In this document: positions 27,601 to 35,540 of the stretch, one piece after another
Position numbering within the stretch: position 1 is the stretch's first letter
Layout: each line of letters starts with the position of its first letter
Source of the DNA: Marinococcus sp. PL1-022
GTDB taxonomy: Bacteria > Bacillota > Bacilli > Bacillales > Marinococcaceae
Direction: 5' to 3'
Length of the DNA: 64,000 nucleotides
Assembly (NCBI RefSeq): GCF_033845285.1
Contig: NZ_JAWXCX010000001.1
Location: forward strand, 1,069,495-1,133,494
Position numbers and translations under genes: made by a program
Notes under the pieces: generated by a model
What the model saw: only the letters and a program-made list of their open reading frames with translations
What the model was told of the DNA's origin: nothing
The model's database searches: none

Positions 27601-28203
27601 CTCGGGGCAATTGAAGAGTGCGAGCGGGTTACGGAGCGTTACCGCTTTTTAAGCAGCCAGCAGGAGGATCTGATGGAGGCGAGACAGTCGCTGCAGGATG
27701 TGATCGATGAAATGGACAAAGAGGTCACGGAGCGTTTTGCTGCTGCGTACCATGCCATACGCGAAGAATTTCAGCACGTTTTTGCGAAGCTGTTTGGAGG
27801 CGGGGAAGCGGATCTGGTGCTTACAGAACCGGAGAATCTGCTTCATACGGGAGTGGATATATCCGCCCGGCCGCCCGGTAAAAAAAGACAGCACCTGTCT
27901 CTGCTCTCCGGCGGGGAGAAGGCTTTAACAGCCATTGCGCTGCTGTTTGCCATTATTAAAGTAAAGCCGGCTCCGTTCTGCGTGCTGGACGAAGTGGAGG
28001 CCGCTCTTGATGAAGCGAACCTTGTACGCTTTGCGAAATACCTGCGCTCGTTCAGTGAAACGACCCAGTTTATTGTGATCAGCCACCGCAAGGCGACCAT
28101 GGAGGAAGCCGACGTGCTATACGGAATCACGATGGAGGAATCAGGCGTATCAAAAATGGTATCTGTCCGCCTGGAAGAAGCGGATGAACTATTGGAAGTC
28201 TAA
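24640..28203 (+). CDS. smc: Chromosome segregation ATPase SMC
   Basis: SMC with ScpA and ScpB compacts and separates chromosomes. The 1187-residue protein matches B. subtilis (1186). The N-terminal head has LKRIEIKGFKSFAD and Walker A GPNGSGKSN. Two long coiled coils flank a hinge (about residues 500-660, with GGSMSGGKMQNQKG nearby). The C-terminal head has the signature LSGGEKALTAIALLFAI and Walker B FCVLDEVEAALDEAN. I take the TTG at 24640 as start: GAGGGGG is seven bases before it and it matches the known N-terminus; upstream frame is open but unlike SMC. ftsY follows 12 bases later. Confidence 0.96.
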   Translation: MFLKRIEIKGFKSFADRLHIDFNPGITTVVGPNGSGKSNISDSIRWVLGEQSARSLRGSRMEDVIFSGSDTRRGLNIAEVTLVLDNEDESLPYEYSEISVTRRLYRSGESEYLLNRTKCRRRDIIDLFMDSGMGKESFSIIGQGRVEEVLNSRPEERRAMFEEAAGVLKYKQRKQEAERKFESTEANLHRVKDILHELNGQMEPLQMQASAAKDYLAKREELEALESALLVHEIEELHSDWKAAQNQEKKEEQYNRRWKQKKEQTEAGARKARAFEALLARFHQQMQSGYVEAARNLEKREGDRNLSNEQGKHAAEKLEAEKKALEKDEAKLSEITNAYREQKERYEKENEALTNGMNELRSVQKQLRSYQEMNGKDIENEKSEYIERLNEEASVGNETRYVTDQKASLERRMQALKKDNQSFLEERKSSSKLVEKQKKEEEVLSRQTDSAHAEAEAAGREEERLKEKLKEQEDKLYKAYRYVDEKKSKIRMLEEMQEEYAGYYQGAKEILKAREQKLSGIIGSVAELMDVPGEYVEAMETALGASLQHIVTRTEKDAREAIAYLRKHQKGRATLLPSETVRPRQADRTSYEKARTFTGFIGTAGELVHIRPGYEHVRDQLLGHIFVVDQLETANRLAAACSYKIRIVTLEGDVVNPGGSMSGGKMQNQKGTLLEKQRELRELKNNLSEMEEKTTAWEKTVENTKEAVRKQKVAAGDKQQKARECSSQLEEKKEARRKSEQEHDRLDSRLGMFDREYSSLEEEKKRLDERLQVLEDNRIRVEKTITELKASIDELEQEHSRRGEEEAVLREQETEGKVQTAALRENVSAQNKEKERLHREKEELEQAVAGRKERAAAWEEHLNNDHSGQNWDQLVGEAEAAKKEIERLQAQLNEQKARAAHAAEQIEATASVQNDRFQESRDRLHETTVRINRLDVALENKITYLQSEYELSFERAKEKHTLPVSPEQAKDDVHLLQMGIEELGPVNLGAIEECERVTERYRFLSSQQEDLMEARQSLQDVIDEMDKEVTERFAAAYHAIREEFQHVFAKLFGGGEADLVLTEPENLLHTGVDISARPPGKKRQHLSLLSGGEKALTAIALLFAIIKVKPAPFCVLDEVEAALDEANLVRFAKYLRSFSETTQFIVISHRKATMEEADVLYGITMEESGVSKMVSVRLEEADELLEV

Positions 28204-28215
28204 GGAGTGAAAAGT

Positions 28216-29292
28216 ATGAGTCTTTTTCAGCGACTGAAAAAACGAATGGCCGGAGAAGCGGCAGAAGAAGAAGCCAGGGAAGAAGCGAAGCAGGAAGCGC
28301 AGGAAGCAGGCAAACAAGAGCCGGAAGAAGGGCGCGTCTCGCTTTCCAGCCGTTTCCGTGAAGGACTGGCAAAAACAAGATCGTCGTTTTCCGAAGCGAT
28401 GAATGAACTGTTCGCCCAGTACCGTGAAGTAAATGAAGACTTTTTTGAGGAACTTGAAGAAATCCTGATCAGCTCAGACGTCGGAGTCGAGACCGTAATG
28501 GAAATCATCGACGAGCTGCGAAACGAATCGCTCCTGAAAAATATTCGGACGACGGAAAAGCTCACCCCGCTGATTACAGAAAAAATGGCAGAAAAGCTGG
28601 ACCGTACCGGAGAAGATTCCAAGCTGAACATAAATCCGGATGGAATGACTGTCATGCTTTTTGTCGGCGTAAACGGCGTCGGGAAAACGACAACGATTGG
28701 GAAAATGGCCCACCAGATGAAAGCAGAAGGAAAAAAGGTAGTTCTCGCAGCCGGGGACACGTTCCGGGCCGGGGCGATTGAGCAGCTTGAAGGCTGGGGA
28801 GAGCGTGCCGGAGTGGATGTTATCAAGCAGCAGGCCGGCAGTGATCCGGCGGCGGTCATTTACGATGCGATCAAGTCAGCCAAATCGAGACAGGCAGATG
28901 TGCTTCTCTGCGATACGGCGGGCCGTCTGCAGAATAAAGTCAATTTAATGAATGAGCTTGCGAAAGTAAAGCGTGTAATCACGCGCGAAATTCCTGAAGC
29001 GCCTCACGAAGTGCTCCTCGTCCTTGATGCCACCACCGGCCAGAATGCTATGAGTCAGGCAAAAACCTTCCGGGAGGCAACGGAGGTTTCCGGCATCATA
29101 TTAACGAAGCTTGACGGGACCGCGAAGGGCGGTATCGTAATGGCGATCCGTAACGAATTGAACATTCCGGTAAAAATGGTCGGACTCGGGGAAAAGCTGG
29201 ATGATCTTCAGCCTTTTGAAGCGGAGGATTTCGTCTACGGGCTGTTTAAGGATATGATTGAACAGACACCGGCCGATGCAGAGGAGCGCTAG
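28216..29292 (+). CDS. ftsY: Signal recognition particle receptor FtsY
   Basis: FtsY docks SRP-ribosome complexes at the membrane. The 358-residue protein has a short, charged, Ala/Glu-rich A domain, the N domain (RSSFSEAMNELFAQYR) and the G domain: GVNGVGKTTTIGKMA, DTFRAGAIEQL, DTAGRLQNKVNLM, LDATTGQNA and TKLDGTAKGG. The ATG at 28216 follows AAGGAG by eight bases; an in-frame GTG at 28207 overlaps that site. It lies directly after smc, as in B. subtilis. Confidence 0.97.
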   Translation: MSLFQRLKKRMAGEAAEEEAREEAKQEAQEAGKQEPEEGRVSLSSRFREGLAKTRSSFSEAMNELFAQYREVNEDFFEELEEILISSDVGVETVMEIIDELRNESLLKNIRTTEKLTPLITEKMAEKLDRTGEDSKLNINPDGMTVMLFVGVNGVGKTTTIGKMAHQMKAEGKKVVLAAGDTFRAGAIEQLEGWGERAGVDVIKQQAGSDPAAVIYDAIKSAKSRQADVLLCDTAGRLQNKVNLMNELAKVKRVITREIPEAPHEVLLVLDATTGQNAMSQAKTFREATEVSGIILTKLDGTAKGGIVMAIRNELNIPVKMVGLGEKLDDLQPFEAEDFVYGLFKDMIEQTPADAEER

Positions 29293-29311
29293 CAACCGGC
29301 CATGCAATTTC

Positions 29312-29340
29312 TTGACAAGAGCCGCTGTGGTTCGTAAGAT
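29312..29340 (+). promoter_or_regulatory. Sigma-A promoter of ylxM-ffh
   Basis: A perfect TTGACA (29312-29317) and TAAGAT (29335-29340), 17 bases apart, lie between ftsY and ylxM. The start of transcription would be about 35 bases before the ylxM ATG. Confidence 0.75.
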
Positions 29341-29381
29341 GAACTGTAAAGTAATTGCACTTAACGCCAGAGGTGGTCTGC

Positions 29382-29729
29382 ATGCTCGAAAAAACAGTTC
29401 GTATGAATTCACTGTTTGATTTTTACCAGCCGCTGCTGACAAACAAGCAGCGGCTCTATTTGGAAAGGTATTATTTAGACGACTTTTCGCTGGGTGAAAT
29501 TTCGGAGGAATTTAACGTCAGCCGCCAGGCTGTCTACGACAATATCCGCCGCACGGAAACGATGCTTGAGGAATATGAGGAAAAGCTTGGCTTATATAAA
29601 AAATACCAGGAGCGCCTGGCGCTGTATGAGCAGTTAAAAGCGCTGGCTCCGGGCGATTTCGCGGGGAAGGCGCAGCTGCTTGAAGCGGTAGAAACGCTGG
29701 AAAAATTAGAAGAGGAAGGGGTTTCGTAA
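29382..29729 (+). CDS. ylxM: YlxM family SRP-associated helix-turn-helix protein
   Basis: YlxM proteins contact SRP and modulate its GTPase cycle in streptococci. The 115-residue product has [22 protein letters not shown], a sigma-like helix-turn-helix ([25 protein letters not shown]) and a charged C-terminal helix. The ATG at 29382 follows GAGGTGG; an in-frame start at 29355 lies upstream of it and is unlikely. It overlaps the ffh start by one base, the universal arrangement. Confidence 0.94.
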   Translation: MLEKTVRMNSLFDFYQPLLTNKQRLYLERYYLDDFSLGEISEEFNVSRQAVYDNIRRTETMLEEYEEKLGLYKKYQERLALYEQLKALAPGDFAGKAQLLEAVETLEKLEEEGVS

Positions 29730-31072
29730 TGGCATTTGAAGGATTAGGCGAACGTCTGCAGTCCACGTTTGACCATATGAAGAGCCGTGGGAAAGTCACG
29801 GATGAAGACGTTAAAGCAATGATGCGCGAAGTACGGCTTGCGCTGCTTGAAGCAGACGTTAACTACAAGGTCGTAAAGCAGTTCGTCAACAGCGTGAAAG
29901 ACCGTGCCACCGGCCAGGAAGTGATGAAAAGCTTAACGCCCGGCCAGCAGGTGGTCAAGGTGGTCAGCGAAGAGCTGACACAGCTTATGGGCGGCGAACA
30001 GGCTGAAATCGCAAAAGCGACTAAAGGGCCGACGGTAGTAATGATGGTCGGTCTGCAGGGTGCCGGGAAAACGACGACATCTGCGAAAATTGCGAATTAT
30101 TTACGGAAAAATAAAAACCGCCAGCCACTGATGGCTGCAGCCGACGTCTACCGGCCGGCAGCGATTGATCAGCTCGAGACGCTCGGCCGGCAGCTGAACA
30201 TGCCTGTCTTCTCTCTTGGAACCGAAGCTGATCCGGTTGATATCGCCAGACAGTCGCTTGCCAAAGCAAAAGAAGAGCATTACGACTATCTATTTATTGA
30301 TACGGCCGGCCGTCTGCACGTGGATGATTCTTTGATGGATGAGCTGCAGCGCATGAAAGAAGCAGTCAATCCCGATGAAATCATGCTCGTGGTTGACTCA
30401 ATGACCGGACAGGACGCAGTTAACGTGGCAGAAAGCTTTAACGAACAGCTCGGCATCACGGGTGTAACGCTGACGAAGCTTGACGGCGATACCCGGGGCG
30501 GGGCGGCGCTGTCGGTAAAATCGGTGACAGATAAACCGATCAAATTTGCCGGTACCGGAGAAAAGATTGACGCAATTGAACCGTTTCACCCGGAACGGAT
30601 GGCTTCAAGAATTCTCGGCATGGGCGATATGCTCTCCCTGATTGAAAAAGCACAAACCAATGTGGATGAAGACAAAGCCAAAGAGCTTGAAAAGAAAATG
30701 CGGTCGCAGGAGCTGACATTTGACGACTTTCTGGAACAGCTCGGACAGGTGCGCAACATGGGATCGATGGAAGACATTATGAGCATGATCCCGGGCGCCG
30801 GTAAAATGAAAGGCCTCAAAAATGTGCAGATGGACGACAACCAGATTACGCGGGTCGAAGCAATCGTTCGTTCCATGACCAAACAGGAGCGTCAGCATCC
30901 GTCGTTGATGAACGCCAGCCGCAAGCGCCGGATTGCCAAAGGAAGCGGCACGACGATCCAGGATGTAAACCGTCTGCTGAAGCAGTTTGAAGACATGAAA
31001 AAAATGATGAAGCAGATGACTTCGCAGCAAAAAGGTAAGAAAAAAGGCAATTTCTCGATGCCATTCATGTAA
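29729..31072 (+). CDS. ffh: Signal recognition particle protein Ffh
   Basis: Ffh binds SRP RNA and signal sequences and targets nascent membrane proteins. The 447-residue protein has the N domain (FEGLGERLQSTFDHMKSRGKV), then the G domain: GLQGAGKTTTSAKIA, DVYRPAAIDQL, DTAGRLHVDDSLMDEL and TKLDGDTRGGAALS. The methionine-rich M domain ends in GKKKGNFSMPFM. Methionines are dense around MGSMEDIMSMIPGAGKMKG. It is coupled to ylxM and close to ftsY, so three of the targeting genes are together; the SRP RNA gene is not in the window. Confidence 0.97.
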   Translation: MAFEGLGERLQSTFDHMKSRGKVTDEDVKAMMREVRLALLEADVNYKVVKQFVNSVKDRATGQEVMKSLTPGQQVVKVVSEELTQLMGGEQAEIAKATKGPTVVMMVGLQGAGKTTTSAKIANYLRKNKNRQPLMAAADVYRPAAIDQLETLGRQLNMPVFSLGTEADPVDIARQSLAKAKEEHYDYLFIDTAGRLHVDDSLMDELQRMKEAVNPDEIMLVVDSMTGQDAVNVAESFNEQLGITGVTLTKLDGDTRGGAALSVKSVTDKPIKFAGTGEKIDAIEPFHPERMASRILGMGDMLSLIEKAQTNVDEDKAKELEKKMRSQELTFDDFLEQLGQVRNMGSMEDIMSMIPGAGKMKGLKNVQMDDNQITRVEAIVRSMTKQERQHPSLMNASRKRRIAKGSGTTIQDVNRLLKQFEDMKKMMKQMTSQQKGKKKGNFSMPFM

Positions 31073-31098
31073 AATTTTTATATGGCAAGGAAAAACAC

Positions 31099-31127
31099 TT
31101 TACAGCATGCAAAGAAGCTATTATAAT
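31099..31127 (+). promoter_or_regulatory. Sigma-A promoter of rpsP
   Basis: TTTACA (31099-31104) and TATAAT (31122-31127) with 17-base spacing, about 35 bases upstream of rpsP. One of the best matches in the window, as expected for a ribosomal protein gene. Confidence 0.82.
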
Positions 31128-31162
31128 AAGCAAATGTGAGAAAAAAATGGAGGTGTTTGCAT

Positions 31163-31435
31163 ATGGCAACGCGCATTAGATTGAAGCGCATGGGCTCGAA
31201 CAAGCGTCCTTTCTACCGTTTGGTAGTAGCGGATTCCCGGGCTCCACGTGATGGACGTTTTATCGAAGAAATCGGTACGTACAATCCGTTGACGAATCCT
31301 GCCGAGTTCCACGTGAACGAAGAGAAAGCTCTTAAGTGGATGCTCGACGGTGCTAAACCATCGGATACTGTTCGTAACCTGTTTTCGAAGGAAGGTCTTA
31401 TGACCCGTCTTCACAACGAAAAGAACGCGAAGTAA
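31163..31435 (+). CDS. rpsP: 30S ribosomal protein S16
   Basis: S16 is needed early in 30S assembly. The 90-residue product ([35 protein letters not shown]) and its tail [16 protein letters not shown] are standard and equal to B. subtilis in length. The ATG at 31163 follows TGGAGGTG; an in-frame upstream ATG at 31136 precedes that site. It has its own strong promoter and a terminator after it, so it is probably expressed mostly as a single gene. Confidence 0.97.
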   Translation: MATRIRLKRMGSNKRPFYRLVVADSRAPRDGRFIEEIGTYNPLTNPAEFHVNEEKALKWMLDGAKPSDTVRNLFSKEGLMTRLHNEKNAK

Positions 31436-31442
31436 TAAGGTG

Positions 31443-31502
31443 AAAGATCGTCTGTGCCCCTCATTTCCTTTCGGAATGAGCAGGGAGAGGCGGTCTTTTT
31501 TT
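31443..31502 (+). terminator. Terminator after rpsP
   Basis: Outer arms AAAGATCGTCT and AGGCGGTCTTT pair with two G-T pairs, enclosing an inner stem CTCATTTCC/GGAATGAG, followed by a run of seven T bases. Some read-through into khpA is possible. Confidence 0.87.
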
Positions 31503-31599
31503 ATGCATCCGTCAGGCCCGTATGCCTTCTGCCTGCAGAGAAAGCCCCGGGGAGCACTTGTTTGTGATAAAATAATACATATCAGGAAAGGATGAGTGG

Positions 31600-31839
31600 A
31601 TGAAGTCTTTTGCCTACATAATACTCGAACGGATTGTGGATTATCCGGATGATATAGACATGACAGAATCGGAGGAAAACGGCCGGGTGCTGATTGAAGT
31701 GAGGGTTCATCCGGAGGATGCAGGCAAAGTGATCGGCAGGCAGGGCAAAACAATTCAGGCGGTAAGGACGCTCCTGCAGGCGAAAGCTTCGGCGGAAGGG
31801 AAAAACGTTCGTCTTAGGCTGTTGAACGATCAAAAATAG
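31600..31839 (+). CDS. khpA: KH-domain RNA-binding protein KhpA (YlqC)
   Basis: KhpA partners with KhpB (Jag) to bind many RNAs and influences cell division and elongation in Gram-positives. The 79-residue product is a single KH domain. The GxxG loop is VIGRQGKTIQAVRTLL, preceded by ILIEVRVHPEDAGK-like strand residues. Start ATG at 31600 follows AAAGGATGAG. It lies between rpsP and rimM as in other Firmicutes, where it belongs to the ribosome-maturation cluster. A shared TTGT..TGATAAAATA block at 31558-31573 may be its promoter. Confidence 0.92.
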   Translation: MKSFAYIILERIVDYPDDIDMTESEENGRVLIEVRVHPEDAGKVIGRQGKTIQAVRTLLQAKASAEGKNVRLRLLNDQK

Positions 31840-31884
31840 CTCCCTGTTTAGCTGCCGCTTCGGGGCCCTTGAAGAGGTGATATA

Positions 31885-32313
31885 GTGCGTGTAATGAAAA
31901 AAATGAACGTTCACCATATTCTGACGGAAACATTAAAAGAGGAGCTGCAGGAAAAGTACGAGCAGCAGAAGTCCCGGCTGCTGGAGGAGACAGAACAGCT
32001 TCGTTTTCAAAAACAAAAGCAGAACAAGGAACGCGAAACCGAGAACGGCCGCTGGTCTGCCATGGATAAATTCAACAAAGAAATTGAAAAACGAAAAGAG
32101 GAGCTGCAGCAGCTCTATTTTCTGCAGAATCAGCTCGAGCATCTCCCGGTCGGCTCAGAGCTTTCATTTGGCACGACGGAAGTGATGTTTGATATCGAGG
32201 TGGGAAGCCCGTGGCATGAAGGCGAGCACTGGGGCACCATTGTTGTGGAAGAGGGCATTGTAAAAGAAATCAGATCAAAACACAAAGCGAGTGACGAAGA
32301 TGGAATGGTTTAA
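31885..32313 (+). CDS. ylqD: YlqD family protein, function unknown
   Basis: YlqD is conserved in Bacillaceae without a known role. The 142-residue product is rich in Glu, Lys and Gln: residues about 15-85 form a long charged helix or coiled coil (ELQEKYEQQKSRLLEETEQL). A C-terminal beta-type part follows (SELSFGTTEVMFDIEVGSPWHEG). No membrane segment or signal is seen. Start GTG at 31885 follows GAGGTGA by five bases. It overlaps rimM by about 20 bases, so a link with ribosome maturation is plausible but not shown. Confidence 0.85.
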   Translation: MRVMKKMNVHHILTETLKEELQEKYEQQKSRLLEETEQLRFQKQKQNKERETENGRWSAMDKFNKEIEKRKEELQQLYFLQNQLEHLPVGSELSFGTTEVMFDIEVGSPWHEGEHWGTIVVEEGIVKEIRSKHKASDEDGMV

Positions 32314-32824
32314 TGTAGGCACGATTGTAAACACGCATGGCGTACGCGGGGAAGTCAGGGTAAAATCCGTCAGCGACTTTGAGGAGGACCGTTTTCAGCC
32401 GGGGCAGCAGGTCTACGTGGAGAAGCCGGAGACAGAAACCGGCTTTGAACCGCTGGTCATTAAAAGCTCCCGGCCGCATAAGCAGTTTATTCTGCTCACG
32501 TTCGAAGGGTTTCACTCGATTGATGACGTGGACTGGATGAAAAATGCGGTGCTTTCCGTGCCGGAAACGGCGCTTGCGCCGCTTGAGGAAACGGAATATT
32601 ATTTTCACGAAATCATTGATGCAGACGTCTACACGGAAGAAGGCACCCGCCTCGGTTACGTAAAGGAGATCCTGACCCCAGGGGCCAACGATGTGTGGGT
32701 GGTGGAGCCGGCAGAAGGGCGGCAGGACATTCTGCTTCCTTATATCGAAGAAGTCGTCCAGCATGTGGATGTGGTTGAAAAGCGTATTACTGTAAGGATA
32801 ATGAAGGGAATGCTGCCGGAATGA
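32291..32824 (+). CDS. rimM: 16S rRNA processing protein RimM
   Basis: RimM helps mature the 30S head and binds S19. The 177-residue protein has the N-terminal [21 protein letters not shown] and the PRC-barrel segment [36 protein letters not shown] with LLPYIEEVV. The start is uncertain: GTG at 32291 gives [10 protein letters not shown], close to the B. subtilis start MTKRWFNVG, while ATG at 32300 is the alternative; neither has a good ribosome-binding site and both lie inside ylqD. The stop overlaps the trmD ATG. Confidence 0.93.
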   Translation: MTKMEWFNVGTIVNTHGVRGEVRVKSVSDFEEDRFQPGQQVYVEKPETETGFEPLVIKSSRPHKQFILLTFEGFHSIDDVDWMKNAVLSVPETALAPLEETEYYFHEIIDADVYTEEGTRLGYVKEILTPGANDVWVVEPAEGRQDILLPYIEEVVQHVDVVEKRITVRIMKGMLPE

Positions 32825-33519
32825 GAATGGATTTTTTAACCCTTTTTCCAGGGATGTTTGAAAGTGTGTTCAGCCACTCCATTCTTGCCCGGGCCGCTGA
32901 AAGAGGACAAGTCTCCTTTCATACCCATGACATCAGGGACTACACAGAAGACAAGCATAACAAGGTGGATGACTACCCGTACGGCGGGGGTGCTGGTCTG
33001 GTATTGAAGCCGCAGCCGGTGTTTGACGCCGCCGCACAGGTGAAAAGTGCAGCCGATACTCCGCCGGACCGCGTCATTCTTCTCTGCCCGCAGGGAAAGC
33101 CTTTTAAGCAGGAGGACGCCCGTGAGCTCGCCGGCGAGGAGAGGCTGATGTTCATCTGTGGACATTACGAGGGCTATGATGAACGTATCCGCGAGCATTT
33201 AATTACGGATGAATACTCGATCGGCGATTTTGTACTGACCGGCGGGGAACTCGGCGCCATGGTCATGGCAGACAGCATTACACGCCTTTTGCCCGGAGTT
33301 CTCGGCAATGAACAGTCTGCCCATACGGACTCGTTTGAAGACGGGCTGCTGGAGTACCCGCAGTACACCCGTCCGGCGGACTTCCGCGGCATGACGGTGC
33401 CAGACATTCTGCTGTCCGGCGATCACGGAAAAATCGCTGAATGGCGGCAAAATCAGGCAATCAAAAGAACAAAAGAACGCCGGCCGGATCTTTGGGAAAA
33501 ATACACCGATCAGACGTAA
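32821..33519 (+). CDS. trmD: tRNA (guanine-37-N1)-methyltransferase TrmD
   Basis: TrmD methylates G37 of tRNAs reading CNN codons and prevents frameshifting. The 232-residue SPOUT enzyme begins [14 protein letters not shown]. The active-site segments are [34 protein letters not shown] and the knot loop [16 protein letters not shown]. The C-terminal DNA-like RNA-binding helices are present. It starts at 32821 with an ATGA overlap with rimM. Length is about ten residues less than B. subtilis TrmD because the tail is short. Confidence 0.96.
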   Translation: MRMDFLTLFPGMFESVFSHSILARAAERGQVSFHTHDIRDYTEDKHNKVDDYPYGGGAGLVLKPQPVFDAAAQVKSAADTPPDRVILLCPQGKPFKQEDARELAGEERLMFICGHYEGYDERIREHLITDEYSIGDFVLTGGELGAMVMADSITRLLPGVLGNEQSAHTDSFEDGLLEYPQYTRPADFRGMTVPDILLSGDHGKIAEWRQNQAIKRTKERRPDLWEKYTDQT

Positions 33520-33523
33520 ATCC

Positions 33524-33557
33524 GGCGGTTGATTCCGCCAGTGGAATATGCTATGAT
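33524..33557 (+). promoter_or_regulatory. Sigma-A promoter of rplS, with a small inverted repeat around the -35
   Basis: TTGATT (33529-33534) and TATGAT (33552-33557) are 17 bases apart, with TGC before the -10. GGCGG and CCGCC flank the -35 exactly (33524-33539), so the -35 would be the loop of a five-pair stem. Transcription would start near 33564. Confidence 0.68.
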
Positions 33558-33560
33558 TCA

Positions 33561-33640
33561 TTTTGTGACTAAATAGTCATCAATTACGGTGCTCCGCTGT
33601 TTTCATCGTGGACAAGAGCATGCGAGAGAAGGAGGCGAAT
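33561..33640 (+). ncRNA. L19-type ribosomal leader upstream of rplS (candidate)
   Basis: The leader between the promoter and rplS folds into a small hairpin (TGACT 33566-33570 with AGTCA 33575-33579). A second helix pairs GTGCTC (33589-33594) with GAGCAT (33616-33621). The following AAGAGCATGCGAGAGAAGGAGG resembles the L19 leader family known in Firmicutes, which lets L19 control its own mRNA. I rely on recollection of that consensus. Confidence 0.55.
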
Positions 33641-33644
33641 ACAA

Positions 33645-33989
33645 ATGCAACAACTTATTCGCGACATAACGAAGGAACAGTTAAAATCGGATCTCCCGGA
33701 CTTTCGTCCAGGTGACACTGTAGCAGTGCACTTGAAAGTTGTCGAGGGCTCCCGTGAACGTGTACAGGTCTTTCAGGGCGTCGTTATTAAACGTCGCGGC
33801 GGTGGCATCAGCGAGTCTTTCACCGTGCGTAAAGTTTCCTACGGAATTGGTGTGGAGAGAACTCTTCCGCTTCATTCCCCAAGAATCGACAAGATTGAAG
33901 TGAAACGCCGCGGTAAAGTACGTCAAGCTAGATTGTACTATCTCCGTAACCTGCGTGGAAAAGCTGCGCGTATCAAAGAACTTCGATAA
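33645..33989 (+). CDS. rplS: 50S ribosomal protein L19
   Basis: L19 sits at the 30S-50S interface. The 114-residue product shows [64 protein letters not shown] and KLYYLR-like [26 protein letters not shown] precedes the ATG. It has its own promoter and leader after trmD and a terminator at its end, so its level can be set apart from rimM and trmD. Confidence 0.97.
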   Translation: MQQLIRDITKEQLKSDLPDFRPGDTVAVHLKVVEGSRERVQVFQGVVIKRRGGGISESFTVRKVSYGIGVERTLPLHSPRIDKIEVKRRGKVRQARLYYLRNLRGKAARIKELR

Positions 33990-33997
33990 GACACAGG

Positions 33998-34037
33998 AAA
34001 AAAAGCTGCAGCGGAGTATTCCGTCTGCAGCTTTTTT
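33998..34037 (+). terminator. Terminator after rplS
   Basis: GCTGCAG (34005-34011) pairs with CTGCAGC (34025-34031), helped by AAAAA on the left and TTTTTT on the right, with an inner GGA/TCC-like pairing. Confidence 0.92.
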
Positions 34038-34074
34038 CATACGAATAAATTATGTAAAGAAAGGAATCGACCAC

Positions 34075-34635
34075 ATGAATGAACGCCGCTTTCCCATCAA
34101 TTGGCTGCATCTTCTGAGAGTAATTATGATTGCATTACTTATTGCGCTGGCAGCACGCTGGCTGTTTATAGCTCCAGTCGTTGTGAAAGGCGAATCGATG
34201 GAGCCGACCATTCATGATGAGGACCGGATGCTGTTGAATAAAACAAGCAAATGGCTGCACGAATGGGACCGTTTTGATGTGGTCGTTTTCCACGCCAACG
34301 ATAAAGATGATTATATTAAACGAATCATTGGACTGCCGGGTGATACGCTTGAATACAGAAATGATAAGCTTTTTATTAACGGGGAGCAGGTGGATGAACC
34401 GTTTCTCGATAAACAGACCCTGGCAGCGGGGCCGCTCCCGGCGACCACCGATTTTACGCTGGAGGAGAAAACAGGCCGCAGCCGTATTCCCGAAGGAGAA
34501 GTGTTTGTCATGGGGGATAACCGGCCGAACAGCTATGACTCCCGGGCTATCGGACTCGTAGAGGAAGAGGAGATTGTCGGGGAGGCGGTCATAACATTCT
34601 GGCCGCTCAATCACATGTGGCCATCGCCATTTTAA
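34075..34635 (+). CDS. lepB: Type I signal peptidase (SipS/LepB family)
   Basis: This membrane enzyme removes signal peptides from exported proteins. The 186-residue product has one N-terminal membrane helix (about 13-34). The catalytic Ser is Ser41 in KGESMEPT and the general base is Lys82 in DYIKRIIGLPGD; box E is GDNRPNSYDSR. This is the short Gram-positive form, like B. subtilis SipS (184). I start at the ATG at 34075, which follows AAAGGAATC. In B. subtilis lepB-like genes are elsewhere, but rbgA and rnhB neighbours are the same. Confidence 0.95.
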   Translation: MNERRFPINWLHLLRVIMIALLIALAARWLFIAPVVVKGESMEPTIHDEDRMLLNKTSKWLHEWDRFDVVVFHANDKDDYIKRIIGLPGDTLEYRNDKLFINGEQVDEPFLDKQTLAAGPLPATTDFTLEEKTGRSRIPEGEVFVMGDNRPNSYDSRAIGLVEEEEIVGEAVITFWPLNHMWPSPF

Positions 34636-34654
34636 TTTGAAAGGAGGCAGAGGT

Positions 34655-35518
34655 ATGGACATTCAATGGTATCCGGGGCATATGGATAAAGCCCAAAAAG
34701 AAGTGCAGAGCAAGCTAAAGCAGGTGGACGTGGTCATCGAGCTCGCAGATGCAAGAATCCCCCGGTCCTCGCGGAATCCGCTGCTTGAGACGATCATTCA
34801 GGATAAGCCCTCGGTCATCGTACTTACCAAGGCCGATCTGGCCGATCCGAAGGTAACCGAGGAATGGAAGCAGTATTACCGTGATCAGGGAATCGAGGCA
34901 GTCGATGTGGATTCCAAGCATAAGAAGGGTCTGCATGTGATCAAGGAAGCGGCGCTTAAGCAGACGGAACGTCTCCAGGCCAGATGGAAAAGAAAAGGCA
35001 TTAAGCCGCGGGCTATACGGGCGATGATTATCGGTATCCCGAACGTCGGCAAATCGACGCTCATCAATCAGTGGATCGGCAAAAAAACGGCTAAAATCGG
35101 TGACCGTCCTGGAATTACAAAAAATCAGCAGTGGCTGAAAATGGGTAAAGAAATGGACCTGCTCGACACCCCGGGCATTCTCTGGCCGAAGTTTGAAGAC
35201 CCTTACGTTGGTGAACGTCTCGCAGCGACTGGCGCTATCAAGGATGAGCTTTTGGATCTGCAGGATATTGCTTATTTTATTATCGGTATCTGCCAGGAGT
35301 ATTATCCAGAAAAGCTGCTTCAGCGCTTTGGGCTTGAGGATAAGCCGAGGGAAACTTCGCTGGAATGGTTTGAAGACATTGGACGTAAGCGGGGGGCACT
35401 GCTTGCGGGAGCGGAAATCGATTATGAAAAAGCAGGTGAAATGGTGGTACGCGAGTTCCGTGGAGGGCTGCTCGGCCGCATCAGTCTCGAACGGCCGGAC
35501 GACGAAGCGGGCGAATAA
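34655..35518 (+). CDS. rbgA: Ribosome biogenesis GTPase RbgA (YlqF)
   Basis: RbgA drives a late step of 50S assembly. The 287-residue protein is circularly permuted: G4 (VLTKADLA) precedes G1 (GIPNVGKSTLIN), then the G2/G3 region DRPGITKNQQWLK and DTPGILWPKF. The N-terminus MDIQWYPGHMDKAQKEV and the C-terminal RNA-binding helices match B. subtilis RbgA (282). The ATG at 34655 fits the family start. It runs into rnhB after 22 bases. Confidence 0.97.
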   Translation: MDIQWYPGHMDKAQKEVQSKLKQVDVVIELADARIPRSSRNPLLETIIQDKPSVIVLTKADLADPKVTEEWKQYYRDQGIEAVDVDSKHKKGLHVIKEAALKQTERLQARWKRKGIKPRAIRAMIIGIPNVGKSTLINQWIGKKTAKIGDRPGITKNQQWLKMGKEMDLLDTPGILWPKFEDPYVGERLAATGAIKDELLDLQDIAYFIIGICQEYYPEKLLQRFGLEDKPRETSLEWFEDIGRKRGALLAGAEIDYEKAGEMVVREFRGGLLGRISLERPDDEAGE

Positions 35519-35540
35519 TTGAGCAGCAGAGGTGAAAATA

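Noticed and set aside
32973-33198. Small minus-strand frames over trmD and neighbouring genes
   Set aside because: All are short shadows of conserved genes without ribosome-binding sites.
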